Origin: Mytilus trossulus
Taxonomy: Eukaryota > Mollusca > Bivalvia > Mytilida > Mytilidae
NCBI RefSeq assembly: GCF_036588685.1
Contig: NC_086386.1
Coordinates: forward strand, 46,547,878 to 46,611,877
DNA length: 64,000 bases
Direction: 5' to 3'
Shown here: positions 32,182-44,370 of the stretch, piece after piece
Layout: every line of letters begins with the position of its first letter
Position numbering within the stretch: the stretch's first letter is position 1
Made by a program: the position numbers and the translations under genes
Notes under the pieces: generated by a model
Told to the model about the DNA's origin: nothing
The model's input: the letters and a program-made list of their open reading frames with translations, nothing else
Database searches by the model: none

Positions 32182-32949
32182 AAGGTTACTTTCTTTGTAT
32201 TTTTAAATGCAACAATTTGCGTTTTTTTTTAAAGATCTCAACAATTTTTTAAATTAAATTTCTTTTCTTCGTAAATAACAAGTAGATTGATCTTCTCTAA
32301 GTAAATTCCTCCGCAACGGAGCACCCGTGTCACACGGTAAAAAGAAATCCCTTATTTCTATATTACTGTTTAAAAATATGGAGCAGATTAGGTTAAAATA
32401 TATACAATCCTTAAAAGATTATCGTTGTCCTAAAACCATTTATTAATGTAAAAGCTAACATAAAAATATTTACACCTACTATTCTATGTACATTAAGCAT
32501 ATAATAATGTAGTCATAATATCTTAAAACGCACAGATTAAAAAGGAGTGAAATAGATTTACTGTTGAGAGGTAAAAGGACATAGTTTATTTATTTATTTC
32601 TTGACAGAAAAAAAATAAAAAAGATAAAAAATATAGATTGCTATTAATGGTCTGGGATTTAGCATTACTATTTACACCACTAAAATTAAAATTAACTGTT
32701 ATGTTACTGTACATAACCTGCAGAATTTATATCAGTTTATTTCTATTTAACTAGTTGTTCTACAGTTAAAATAGAGGTTGATTATATGGAATCATGAAAC
32801 TTTTATAAAATCTAAAATATTTGATCTGAATCATTACCAATTAAGGCCTTTTTAAAAAATAAAATAAGGAATATTCCTCTTTTTGTGTTACATTGTCCAT
32901 TTATGTTTACTCTTAGGCTTCCATTTAGGATATATATGTCTGATAATTA
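32182..32949. other. Spacer downstream of the LINE
   Basis: This is AT-rich sequence beyond the 3' end of the minus-strand retrotransposon. I see no gene or named repeat. Confidence 0.3.
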
Positions 32950-33012
32950 ATCAACTCAATTTTTTATTTTTGTTTTTTGGTGGTAAAAGTTAATTGATAA
33001 ATTAATGGTTAT

Positions 33013-36000
33013 TTAGACATTGCACCCGGGGTCTTTTGCCTCAGACTGCTTTGATACTGCCATCCTTTTGTGTAATAATGTTCTGCCACAATGGAGGTCA
33101 TAGCACAGTTTTCTGCTTATTCTTTCTATCTCTGTTGAAATTTCTTCATTGAGAATTTGAATATTTTCCCGTACTTTGGTTGAGTCAATAATTACTTGCA
33201 TTAATAGTTCTTTGTTTCCATCGAAGTTCTCTTGCCATTTATTCTGGCCTATATTGCATATAATAGCTTGTTTCAGTGCAGGAAACACTTTTTGACGTTG
33301 TTCATTTAATGCTGGGCATCTGAGTAAGAAATGTTTTAAGTCTTCCTGTTCTATTTGACAAAGCAGGCATTTTTGATCATCACTATTTCCATTAAACCTT
33401 TGAATATGTTCTTGTAAAAGGTATGTTCCTGTCAGTAACCTAGCTGTAATATTTGCCTTTTTGACCTCGTATGTTACTGGAGGTAATGTTCTCCATACTG
33501 GATGGACTCCATGTATCTTAAGGCTTTGGATGTTACAATGTTTCAGTGTAGATTTTTCTTCCATTTCTTTTTGTAGGAGGTTTGTCCATTTCTCAGCAAT
33601 GCTCCTGTTAGTATCTTTTTTCCACTAAATTTTTGAGGGCAGATGTTCTTTGAATTCTGCTATTGAAGGTAGATTGTAGAAATTCAGGATTTCTTGTACT
33701 CTTGAAAAGAAGCTATCAGCATTCCCTGCATTAATGGTCATCTGTCTTTCCATTACACTTTTCAGTTTTGTATTTTCTGATGCTAGTATGGAATACAAAA
33801 GACTCAACTGTCTTTTGTGTAACTCTGCCTCAATTGGAAGGGCTCCAATTAGCATGAGAACTGCTGCACTAGATGTCCTAATTGGTAATGATTGGAAGCA
33901 TCTGAGAGTTTTGAGGTGGAATTGCTTCAGCTCTGACATTTGGGTGATATTTAGTGACAGTACTTCTAATCCATATAGTAGTCTTGGGAGTACATAGGCT
34001 TGATATATCTTGTATGCTGTAATAGGGTTTAGTCCTTCTTGTCCATTCAGTCCAACAGGAATTAGAGTATATAGTGTCCGTCTGGCTACACTGATATGCT
34101 CTTGAATATTTAGTTTTGTTTCGTTCTTACTTGCTCTGATGATGCCAAGATGGGTTGTCTGTTGGTCTTCTTTTATTGGTTTTTCTCCCAAAGTTATAGG
34201 ATGTTGTTGTTTGGTTGTTTTTATCCTCTCTGTTTTGATAAGTGTACTCTTTTCTGGATGAATATTGTATCGATGCTGACAGGAAAATTTGTAGGCAATA
34301 TTTAGTATTCCCTGAATTTCTGTTTCATCTGTTGTCATTAAAACAATGTCATCAGCACATAATGGACTTCCACAGTAATCAAGACCTATATTTAATCCTA
34401 AACCTCTTCTTTCTAGCTCCTCAGGTAGTTCATTTATATATAGCTTGTATAAATGGGTTGATAAAACTCCCCCTTGTCTTACTCCTTGTTTTATTGAGAA
34501 TTGCTTGCTTAGATGGCTGTTCCACTTAATTTTTGATGACATATTGGTATATAAATCTTGAACCACTCTCCAGATGTCTAGTGGTAGTTCATAGAATAGT
34601 TTTTCCATGAGAATCATGTGGTGGACCACATGAAATGCTTTCTGACTGTTAAGTGTAGCTAAGAACAGGTTCAGGCTTTGTTGCTTTGCATGGACTATGC
34701 CCTCTGACACTATTAATGCTGCCATAATTGGAGATAGTCCTTGAGTGAATCCGAATTGTAGTTTGGATTGGTTATTGTTGAGATCTATCATTTTGTCAAG
34801 TAAGGCATATTCAAATATTTTCCCTAGGGCTGATGGAACAGTTATTCCCCTGTAATTTGTTGGTAGGGTGGAGTCCTTTCCTTTTTTGTGTACCGGTGTC
34901 AAAATTCCTGTTTTGAACACTTTAGGTATTTCTCCAGTAAGCATTATGTTGTTAAATAGAGACACTATATTTTGGCTTATGCTTTTAGATGAAATGTTCT
35001 GCTGTGAGTGAGTATTCACCTGTTGTTTTTCCTGGGTTTAGCTTGCCTACAGCTTTTATTATTTCCTCCTCACTAAATGTTGTAATATTACAGGTATCTA
35101 TTTGATGTTTCATAATGTTGTTCATTAGCTCCAGCCTGTGCTTGCTATCCTCTAGGTATTCTTCGTCATAGTGCTCCTCCTTTGATGGAACTGCTAGCTT
35201 TTCGTAGTAGTCTGCAAATATACGTGACTGTTCTTCTGGATTCATGATTTCTTCTTCCTTCTCATTCTTAATTACTTTGGAGTCTGCATCTTTGGATTCA
35301 TGCTAGTTTCTCCTGATCAGTCTATGAAAGGCTTTTGAATCAGGTTTATTCATAAGCTTGTTATAAAAGTTTTGTTTATCATTATGATCTTCTTTTCTTA
35401 TTTGTTTCCTTAGCTCTCTTTTATGTTTTTTCATTTCTTGATATTCTGTATTTCCTTCATTCTTTGGTCTATCTTTCTGCTTCCATGCATAGAATGCTTT
35501 TTTGTTCTTTTCTATACATTCCTTTACTTTTGGTGAGGCTTTCTACTTTGGTCCTTTCAAGGCCACTATTTTCTTGACAACACTCATTTCAGTAGCTTCT
35601 TGTAGAATGTCTATGATATTAAGTGCTTGTTGTTCTACATCAGTTTCGTTTTGCATTTCATTCTTCTTCCTTACTTGATTTACTTTCTGTTGGTAGTTTT
35701 CAATGTTTGTTTCCTCCCATTTCAGAATAGTTTTCTTTTTGCTTTTTGTGCTGTTACTCTTAGTTTTTCCCTTAACAATCAGGTTGGTTTTTGCCTTTAC
35801 TGGTACATGTGCTGAACTGTTAAGTGGATTTTGGTCCATTATTGTTGAATCTAAAAGATTATTGCCTCTGATGTTTTCTAGGATGTAATCTATCTGCGAG
35901 GTTGAATTTCCATTATGGTGATAAAACGTAGGTTTGTGAGTATTTCTAACTGTATGCTTTAACTGATGCTGACTGCAAAAGTTCTTTAGTAGTTTGTCAT

Positions 36001-36493
36001 GGTTATTATTTCTACTTGGCATGAGTGTTCCATTCAAATCCCCCACTATGATCACATTGTGTGTTTGCTCATATTTATCAATGATTGATGAAATTTTATC
36101 AAGATGTTCTCTGTACTCTTTATCTGATCCCGTTGCCATTGTTGGCATATAGTTGTTAACTAGTATGATTTTAACTGGTTCAGATTGAATTTCAGTGACT
36201 ATTATTCTTTCTTCTTTTTCTAGCTTCCTGACCTTATGTGCAATTGATTGAGGCCATATGGTTATTACTCCCCCTTTCCCCCTTCTTCTTTGCATTTCCA
36301 AATCAATTAGGTTATCATCAAAGCTCGAGATATGATAGTCGCAGTCTGGCAGAATTTCTTTTAGTGCTACGGATTCATATCCGTGTAACCAATGTTCTTG
36401 TAGGCATAGGATTGAGTTTGTTTTTAAAAGTTCTTTCATATATACCTTGTTGCCTTTGATTCCCTCAATGTTCATTGAGATAATATCTAGCAT
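33013..36493 (-). pseudogene. LINE ORF2: endonuclease / reverse transcriptase, inactivated
   Basis: The endonuclease is at 36493-35543: SMNIEGIKG, LCLQEHW, IIVGDLNG and SSAHVPV. The reverse transcriptase is at about 35245-33625: NYRGITVPSALGKI, QFGFTQGLSPI, GVRQGGVLS and the catalytic CADD box. The C terminus is at 33564-33013, with a CLLC...HFLLRC finger. Breaks: in-frame stops at 35543 and about 35303, a frameshift near 34990 and an in-frame stop at 33625. In motif A the catalytic Asp is replaced (LNSQKAFH where LINEs have LD..KAFD; the Asn codon is at about 34648-34650), so this copy could not reverse transcribe even if its frame were open. The frames either side of each stop are otherwise continuous, so decay is fairly recent. 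Confidence 0.85.
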
Positions 36494-36924
36494 TGTCTCA
36501 GTAGTATTTCGGTCTCCTGTCCAAGTTCTTGGATGTCTGGTGGTTCCTTTGGTTGGCCTATTTTCCCTAAAAAATGCTGTTGTTTTTGCTTTTCTTCTTC
36601 TGTTGGATGTTGAGGAAGGTTCATTGAAGGATGGTCACCCTGTTGATTATTAGGAACTGTTATTTCACTGTCAGGAGTTGCAGCAATTGTTGGTGTTTCT
36701 TTCAGGTCTTGTTCTTCATTTAGCAGAGATTCTGGATTTGTAAGTTGATCAATTGCTTGGACCAGTTTAATTTCTATTTCGGCATGTCTTAGCGGACTTG
36801 AGCTAATTTCGGGGTTGGATTTTTCTTTTCTTTGCCCATTATCACCGTGTCTTCCCATTGATATTCTATTATGGTAGTAGTGATGACTATTTTGGTGATA
36901 TGGTGGTGGTGGAGCTCTCTGCAT
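36487..36924 (-). CDS. LINE ORF1 remnant overlapping ORF2
   Basis: 145 codons from the first ATG, rich in Pro, Gln, Glu and His, with no zinc finger or coiled coil visible in this part. It ends LLRQC with TAG at 36489-36487. The ORF2 ATG is at 36493, so the two overlap by 7 bases (ATGCTAG). This is consistent with reinitiation or stop-start coupled translation of ORF2. An upstream stop and the 50-base direct duplication mean that the true N terminus is missing. Confidence 0.55.
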   Translation of the reverse strand: MQRAPPPPYHQNSHHYYHNRISMGRHGDNGQRKEKSNPEISSSPLRHAEIEIKLVQAIDQLTNPESLLNEEQDLKETPTIAATPDSEITVPNNQQGDHPSMNLPQHPTEEEKQKQQHFLGKIGQPKEPPDIQELGQETEILLRQC

Positions 36925-37010
36925 TTCTTGTCTTAGTACATCATTTTGGTACACTGGGTTGGAGCTCTCTGCATTTCTTGTCTTAGTACATCACTTGGAC
37001 ACACTTGGAA

Positions 37011-38125
37011 CTATTTTCTGTTTTTCAAGGTACTGTTTCGGATTTTCGCTCCTTCTCCGACTTAGTTACTTGCATTAGTATATTTGAATAATTAAGTCCC
37101 TTGGCCTTGACTAGAAAAAAAGCAGATTTTGTAAATGAATTTGTTAGTAATTCTTTACTTATATATAATTATTGGTTGAAAATATATAATTATTGGTTGA
37201 AATAATTGTATTTTACATGTATGTAATATTCAGAGTATTCTTCCAATAGAGATGGACTATTTTTGAGTGTGAATTTTGACTCTTGCTCGTAAAAGCAAGA
37301 GTCTTATTTTACACTGAAAGTCAGAATTTGGGTAAATCACATTTACTGAATTACAATAAGTGGCGTTGTCCGTACCATTTACTAGCCTCTAGATATATTT
37401 GAAGAATCCTTACAATTTTAGAGGTATAAATATAGATTAACTGTTGTAGTATTGTATAATTTTGGACCATGCCATACATGTCACATGTACATGTAGTCCT
37501 ATAACATATGACCTCGGGGGCATTATTCACTATTTCTATTTGCTGTTCTGATATTTTCTTTTTACTATCAATGTGCCACCCGAGCATTAAAAAAAAATAA
37601 AAAATGAAAATATCAGTATAAAAACGTTAAAAATTGAATAAGAATGCGAAGTCATATGTTATAGGACTAATGTACATGTATTGCCAAAATTATTAAGTTG
37701 TGTAATCCATGTAAAATTTTAGGTATTTGAATTAGACATATGTTCACGCATACATGAGTACTTGAGCAAATACAATCAGTTTCCAATCACTACGAGCACC
37801 CATGAGATCTTAAATTGAGCAAATATGATCACTTACATTTATGAGTAAAATTTGAGCTAGATCAACTCAAATGAGTTAGATATATCAATTTTGAGACTAA
37901 TTCAAATGGTTTTTTGAGCACACATGTATCTATATATACAAATGAGAGCGATATTGGGATTCTGCATGAGTAAACTTAGCAAATCTTAATCATGTTTATA
38001 GAGACAAACCTATGAGCTATATACCATGTATACCCTGCATATGACTGCAAGAGATATTTTAAAAGTTTTCTGGAATCCCAGATTAAAAGTTGAAGTAACA
38101 TTGCAAAGGGTTAGTGTATTATTTT
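37011..38125. other. Spacer with hairpins
   Basis: There is a perfect 10-bp hairpin GACTCTTGCT(6)AGCAAGAGTC at 37278-37303. A 30-bp inverted pair (AGTCCTATAACATATGAC) lies at 37483-37512 and 37651-37680, and a doubled TATAATTATTGGTTGAAA at about 37160-37200. No gene is visible. Confidence 0.5.
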
Positions 38126-39235
38126 ATTTTATCAAAATGTTAAAATTGAGAATGGAAATGGGGAATGTGTCAAAAAGACAACAACCTGACCAAAGAAAAA
38201 AAAACAACAGCAGAAGGTCACCAACAGGTCTTCAAAGTAGCAAGAAATTCACGCAACCGGAGGCGTCCTTCAGTTAGCCCCTAATCAAATATATAATAGT
38301 TCAGTGATAATGAACGCCATACTAATTTCCAAATTGTACACAAGAAACCAAAATTAAAATAATACAAGACTAACAAAGGCCAGAGGCTCCTGACTTGGGA
38401 CAGGCGCAAAAAAGCGGTGGGGTTAAACATGTTTGTGAGATCTCAACCCTCTCCCTATACCTCTAGCCAATTTTGAAAAGTAAACGCATAACAATACCCA
38501 CATTAAAATTCAGTTCAAGAGAAGTCCGAGTCTGATGTCAGAAGATGTAACCATAGAAAATAAACAAAATGACAATAATACATAAAAAACAAAAGACTAC
38601 TAGCAGTAAACTGATATGCCAGCTCCAGACTTCAATAAAACTGACTGAAAGATTAAGATTTCATCATATGAATATCAAGCACAATCCTTCCTGTTAGGGG
38701 TTTAGTATCATACCATCATAACATATATGAGAAGAACATAACCAGTGTCATGCCAACAACTGTTTTTTTAATAAATGTGTTTAGTTCCAATGCAAAGACC
38801 CTATAAGTGAATCGATATTAACGCCAAAACATGCAATCTTTAATGACCTGATAACAGTATCGTTACTATATCCCTTCTTAAAAAGTCGATTCAAAGGTTT
38901 GTTAGTTTCTGAGATGAATACTGACACCTGTGTGCTTTATAAAGAAAATTTCCATAAAAATTGGATGTGAAATACCTGAACGTTTAAGAAGTCTGCATGT
39001 TGAGCTATATTGGATAAATAATGTCCTTATACCGCTGATTAAATTGAGTAAATGTAATGACTAGGTTGTGATATGGAAAACCCTGGTGTAATAATTTTTC
39101 AGTAATACTTAAATTTCTCTCGTTAAAATCTAAAACATTGTAACATACACGAGAGAATCATACAAGTTGAGATATATAAACACTGTAAGTAGGTGACAAG
39201 GGAACTTCACGATCTAAAAATGGATTGTTATCTCT
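38126..39235 (-). repeat. Long dispersed mussel repeat, about 1.1 kb, reverse
   Basis: It is homologous in reverse to 45735-46510 and, in part and in the same orientation, to 49683-49890. Shared text includes AAATTGAGAATGGAAATGG.GAATGTGTCAAA, CTCAACCCTC.CCTATACCTCTAGCCA and AACAAAATGACAATAATACATAA. Its outer part includes AACACTGTAAGTAGGTGACAAG. No intact ORF is present. It may be the untranslated part of a larger retroelement. Confidence 0.65.
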
Positions 39236-40010
39236 TTTATCATAAATTTTAGTATGTTAAATGTTTTATCATAAATTTTAGTATGTTAATTGTTTAAAAT
39301 GTTTAATGTTTTTGTTTATTTATTATTCTGTGGAAATTTAAATCTCAAGAATCTTTCTGTGAGTTTGCATGAATAATTCCATGTTCTAATTTGTACCAGA
39401 GGCCAGAGTCATGCATAAGTTAACATGGATTTAAAATGTCCACGATTAAAACCACATGTACATATAAAAAAGAAGATGTGGTATGATTGCCAATGAGACA
39501 ACTATCCACAAAAGACCAAAATGATATGTATATTCTAGATAATTCAAACAAAATGTTCAGCAACATTTAACATGTTTAAAGCAACCTTTCTATTTTATTC
39601 CCAAACATAATTGTTATTACCTAAACAACCTTGTTTCAAAGCAGTTTAGATTTCTATCAAATTGGATGAGAATCCAGGAGTTTTAAAGGGGGAGGGGTCT
39701 AGCAAGTCAACACTTTGGGTAAAACTATATAAAAAAGGACTACGCATTTACCATACATGGAGCTCCTCGAAAAAGCATGCCTTTAGCTCCTTCCTCCCCC
39801 CAAAAGTCTGCCTTAGCAATTTTAAACACTCTTACGCTGTCTATTCATGTAGCTGTACATTGGAGCCTATGAGATTACAATCTGAGTAGCCATCTGAATC
39901 ACAGAAAATCAACCTATAAATATTTTCATGTATAAATTGATAATTAAATTTTAACCAATTTATACATTTTTTTAAATTTATTTTTGATAATTTTTTGTTC
40001 ATTTAAAAAT
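39236..40010. repeat. Spacer with a repeat end
   Basis: TTTTATCATAAATTTTAGTATGTTAA is doubled at 39237-39289. Bases 39465-39530 are a reverse copy of the repeat end seen at 8900-8955. The open frame at 39662-39889 has no protein-like features. Confidence 0.45.
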
Positions 40011-40016
40011 ATAGGG

Positions 40017-40124
40017 ACAACAGAGTTGGTGTATGTGGGTTCGATTCCCACCCTAGGCATTCATTTATATTGGCTGGTGCAAAGCGGGCAGTTAAGCTTA
40101 GTGGCCCCACACCGACTCTGTTGT
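40017..40124. repeat. Inverted repeat enclosing a pol III B-box-like sequence
   Basis: ACAACAGAGTTGGTG (40017-40031) pairs with CACCGACTCTGTTGT (40110-40124) over 15 bp with one G-T. Between them is GTGGGTTCGATTCCCACCC, a good B-box/T-arm-like hairpin. No A box or cloverleaf is evident. It could be a tRNA-derived repeat or a small structured element. Confidence 0.45.
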
Positions 40125-41954
40125 TCATATGTCACTTTAAAGAATGAGGCGGCCTTCTTCAGGTCTTGCCATCTCTATTTTTCTATTTGTAAATCATACA
40201 CAACAAAACTATTGAATAATAGTGAAAATTATACCACAGATAACTATGGTAAAACTTTAATTTTTGTTGGCATAATTAAACTTGGCAGCTATGGCTGCCA
40301 TCCAAGATCCAAAAAGTTTTATATTGATGAATTATATATTTCAGATTTGGATTCTTTTGGTCACAAAACATTTTGGATGGTAGGTTGCTCAGTCTTTAGT
40401 TTTCTATGTTGTTTTTAGAAAAGTGTACGTTTTTTTGTCTGCATGTCTTTTTTAGTTTTAGTCATGGAATTGTAAGTTTATTTTCAGTTTATGAGTTTGC
40501 TGTTCATCTGGTATCTTTAGCTCCAATATTACAATTTGTCTGTTTTAATATGATTGTCTTAAACCTCTTTATCATAGTTCAGTGAGCATTGGTGAGTGAC
40601 TATATAGCTACTCCAAGAATTGTTTGCTATGTTGATTCTCTATTATAAGTTATATACTAACTATTTTTGTATGTGTGCAACTATATAGTCATAATGCCAA
40701 TCTAACAGTTCTCATTTGACCACATAATCATTGATAATTCACAAAGTTAAGTATCCTAGTTCAAGTCATTATCTCAGATATGATTTATATTTACAGCATA
40801 GCAAATAATGTTATATGTACTATATTGTAAGGTGAACATATCTGTCCGCCAAGTATAATATAAACACCTGTCATTTATCAATAATTCAACACAACTTGAG
40901 GTCCTCTGATGTTCAGTACTTCAGTAATTTGATTAATTTTGGTAAGCTAAATAGGTTAACATCAAATTTCAGAAAACGAACAGGTAAGGCAAGATAAAGA
41001 AAATACAAGAGTATCTAAAAATAGATTTTAAAATGAAACAAACTCTCAAGATTTAAATGTTGTCATTGATATATTTTTGTAATCATAATTAAAAATAAAA
41101 CTAAAAGTGTTGTTTTCTCTTTCCATTCGTTGAGGGAACTATTTTATAAATAACTTGAATAAATGACATTTTTATGCTTATATATTTTGCTGTAACTATT
41201 ATTATAAAAGATATATATAAGATGCAGGTAAAATTCTCCCTGAACATATTACCAACCAAGTAATTAAGCACTTCAGTGCATGGTGACGTGAATTATCATT
41301 GTATGGTCATATTAATAAAAATGAACTGTCTTTCCAACTTAGTGTAATTAAACTAATTTGTCAGCATGTGAGACAAAATATTCAAACAAGATATAATGCC
41401 AACTTTAAAGAAAACAATACAGAAACCTATACCCTTTGCTTTAGATAGTTTATGACCAATCAATTTGTAAGGGATAATAAATGTGCATATAACTTTTCAA
41501 AATGAATATGTTGGCCTGGTAAGAGCTGAAAATTAATGATTTTGGACTAAACAGGACGAAAACAAATCTTCTGCAACAAAAGTCAAGGCAACAATTATGT
41601 TAAAACTAGACGCTGTTTGTTTAAAACAATATAAGAATGTCTACAGCAGATGAAAATGCCAATCTGCAAGAAAACCAGGCTCGTCCTTGAAAATTAAATA
41701 GTCGATCGAGTAGTCGTGTGTAAAATATCTTTGAAAACAACTTCGATATCCATTACAGTGATTTGTCAAACTTCTTTTGGTTGGTCTATAATACAAAGAA
41801 ATATTTTACTATACATGACGTTTTAATGATTATGAAGTAGAAATGCATAGTTAGGTGTGCTTATCTTTCTGATAAACAAGTAACATAACTCTTAAACTAC
41901 AAGGCAAAACAGTCACTACGATTGTATGGTATTTCTTTAAAATGTCTAACACGG
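40125..41954. repeat. Spacer with a retroelement 3' repeat fragment
   Basis: Bases 40385-40520 (GTTGCTCAGTCTTTAGTTTTCTATG...TTTTAGTCATGGAATTGTAAGTTTATTTTC) belong to the 6290-6560 repeat. The rest is AT-rich without gene signals. Confidence 0.4.
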
Positions 41955-42325
41955 AACGAATGAAACTAATTAACCACTTTCGAGATATGTCCTTCATCGA
42001 CAACGATCATCAATTATGCTAGCATTTATTAGGTTTTTTGACTGAGAGAGGGGACCACGTGTATTCCTGAACTATCAAATGGCATAACTTGTCTTCATGA
42101 TCGTCATTATGCACGACATACTCGAAATAATGTTCGTTTCGTAGGTACTTACTTCAACTTCCCTAATGACATTAATGCTCGTTATGTTATCAACTATAAG
42201 AATTTATTTTGCTGAATATTTCGTGCAATATAGCATTATATTTATTTCAACTGCTTGCTCAACTAGGGAAGAAATATACAATGCCCCTAAACGCACTACT
42301 GATGTCCACTATAATCATTCTTTTT
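41955..42325 (+). repeat. Diverged copy of the 26150-26545 flank
   Basis: Aligned words are CCTAAACGCAC, AATGACA/ATTAATG, ATATTTCGTGCAATATAGCATTATA, and TTCCCTAATGACATTAATG against TTCCCTAATGACAGGAATG. It lies directly upstream of the pseudogene, in the same order as next to paralogue 2. Confidence 0.6.
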
Positions 42326-42362
42326 TTTGACGGAGATACAAACATCCCGAAACTGGCCAATT

Positions 42363-42835
42363 AAATTATGTGTTACAGAGACTGCTTCCAATTGTCATGT
42401 TCAATATTCCTTTAACTTACTGAAATTATATACATACTTGTTACAGACCTTACACAGGTAAGTCATTTACAAGATAAAAGTAACCATTGGCTAATAAATA
42501 CTCTACCAATTTTCTAACTCCTAAACAGCGGTAACGTCCTCCTTGCTACTCTATGTTTACTTTAGCGAAGCAACGTCACAAAAATTACGGTATTTGAAAA
42601 ATTGCGGTTAAATGCACCATGATGTATTCTGGAATAAGTACAGGTATATGTTCCTTCTTTAGTTAGCCTCTTTGCATTGGACGTTTATAGGAATGCGTGT
42701 ACAATTTTGTTTATTTTATACTATGTTATGCAAGGACACAGAAGCCATATTGATTGGACATTTGTAACTCGATCCGTAAATCTGGATATGTGGATACTAG
42801 TTGGATTTCAACAAAACAAGGCCGAAATTATCGTG
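42363..42835 (+). pseudogene. Decayed copy of the four-transmembrane protein gene
   Basis: ATTATGTGTTACAGAGACTGCTTCCAATTGTCATGTTCAATATTC matches the start of the ORF at 28549. Later blocks match helix 1, then the TTACACAGG..AGTCATT loop, ATGATGTATTCTGGAATAAGTACAGG, and AAGGACACAGAAGCCATATTGATTGGAC (the CKDMEA-helix 4 region). The start codon is lost, there are several frameshifts, and foreign sequence (about 42520-42600) interrupts helix 2. Because upstream non-coding DNA is shared too, and a pyrimidine tract remains just before the ORF homology, this is a genomic duplication with intron loss by deletion and not a retrocopy. Confidence 0.7.
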
Positions 42836-43612
42836 AATCGAATTGCACAGTTGTCTTTTTTAACTTTATATATTACATCATTTGAAATTCCTAATCTCAA
42901 TTTCAATATCTTATTTTCTTATTTTTATATTCAAATTGTATAGTATTTAATGATTAGGATTCTGTTATTAAAATGGATACTTGTTCCTAAAAAAAGTTTT
43001 AGCCTGATCTTTTGTTTTAACTCATATGAAACTATAGAATAACAAAAAAACGTTAAATTACAAAATTTAAAAAACTCCGATGAAAATTCAAAACAAAAAG
43101 TCTTTTATTAAATCACAAAAATCAAAAGCTTAAGTTCATCAATTGAATGGATAAAAACTGTCAAAAAAACTTTGTATGTTTGACGGAAAAGAAAATAACT
43201 CTTTAATATAAATATGTTGAACTCGTTATTACAAAGTATATAGCAAGTAAGATAAACATGATCCAGGTCAACCTGGTCTATAGTATGCTAAAAAGTTCAT
43301 TAAATACAATGAGTAGATATAAAACAATCAGAAGAAAACACATGGAGAATAGTCTTGAACTTAAAACTTGAATAAACATGTTATTTAAATTTTCAATCAT
43401 AGTTCTTATTGTTAGTAATAAAGTCATGATATCACCCTTTACATGGAAATTTAATGATAATTGTCAATACATTTTGATTGGTACAACCATAAACACACTT
43501 ATGAACCACAGCATATATAATGTTAAAATGTTTTTCTAACCAATATTTCATAAATATATGATTTCAGCTTTCCACATGTGAACTTTCCATTTCTAAATAG
43601 CAACATTCCAGC
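42836..43612. other. Spacer
   Basis: AT-rich. Short words near 43070-43200 recall the 58490-58650 repeat. I see no gene. Confidence 0.3.
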
Positions 43613-43613
43613 A

Positions 43614-44160
43614 GCACCTACATACGGGCTATATATCTCCCAATTGATACTATATTCCCGTGCTTGCATTGCCAATCATGATTTTCTTGATAGAGGGTTG
43701 CTTCCACAAGGAAGCTTTTTAACCAAGAGTTCAAAATGGAGAAGTTGAAATTATCCCTTCGTAAACTTTACTGACGCCATCACGAGTTGGTTGACCGTTA
43801 TGGAATTACCGTTTTCACAATTGATATCGGATATGTTCCTAACATCGTAACTACAATCCCCTTCCCTTTTATGAATGTGACCTACCGAATTAGACTATTT
43901 ACCGGATTTGTTTTAACATAAGCAACACGATGGGTGCCACATATGGAGCAGGATCTGCTTACCCTTCAGGAGCACCTGAGATCACTCTTAGATTTTGGTG
44001 AGGTTTGTGTTGCGTATTCTTTAGTTTTTCTATGTTGTGTCATGTGTTATATTGTTTGTCTGTTTGTCTAATTCATTTTTAGCCAGGCGTTGTCAGTTTA
44101 TTTACGATTTATGAGTTTGACTGTCCCTCTGGTATCTTTCGTCCCTCTTTGATCATTATA
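43614..44160 (+). pseudogene. Retroelement C-terminal protein remnant and 3' repeat
   Basis: Bases 43614-43835 read in two frames. APTYGLYISQLILYSRACI and DFLDRG come before a frameshift near 43700. EKLKLSLRKLY, an in-frame TGA and RHHELVDRYGI follow. This peptide block is familiar to me from the ends of reverse-transcriptase polyproteins in invertebrates, though I cannot name the clade. It continues into the dispersed repeat 43905-44160 (GGGTGCCACATATGGAGCAGG, TCAGGAGCACCTGAGATC), which is probably its 3' untranslated region. Confidence 0.5.
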
Positions 44161-44370
44161 ATTATGCTGATACTTTATCATTATGACACTTTGTAGTTAT
44201 AATACTTTATTACTATATATTATTGCTGAAAAAATATTTCACCAGGGTTTTCGATATCACAAACTAGTCAAAACATTTACTAAATTTTATCACTGGTACA
44301 AGTACATCATTCGTAAATATAACTCAACATGCAGACACCTTATACGCTCAGGTATTTCACATCCAATGTT

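Larger units (their letters stand above)
32950..37010 (-). mobile_element. APE-type non-LTR retrotransposon (LINE), nearly full length, dead
   Basis: On the minus strand it holds the end of a putative ORF1 (36924-36487), then ORF2 with an apurinic endonuclease, a reverse transcriptase and a C-terminal CCHC finger. The 3' untranslated part runs to an A-rich stretch near 32965. The 5' end is disturbed by a direct repeat (36911-36943 and 36961-36993, 33 identical bases, period 50). I could not assign a clade with confidence. Confidence 0.8.

Noticed and set aside
33734-36653. Plus-strand frames across the LINE
   Set aside because: They are shadows of the minus-strand ORF1/ORF2 frames.
39984-40418. 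144-codon plus-strand frame
   Set aside because: It crosses an inverted repeat with a B-box-like hairpin and then a retroelement 3' repeat. The peptide shows no domain.
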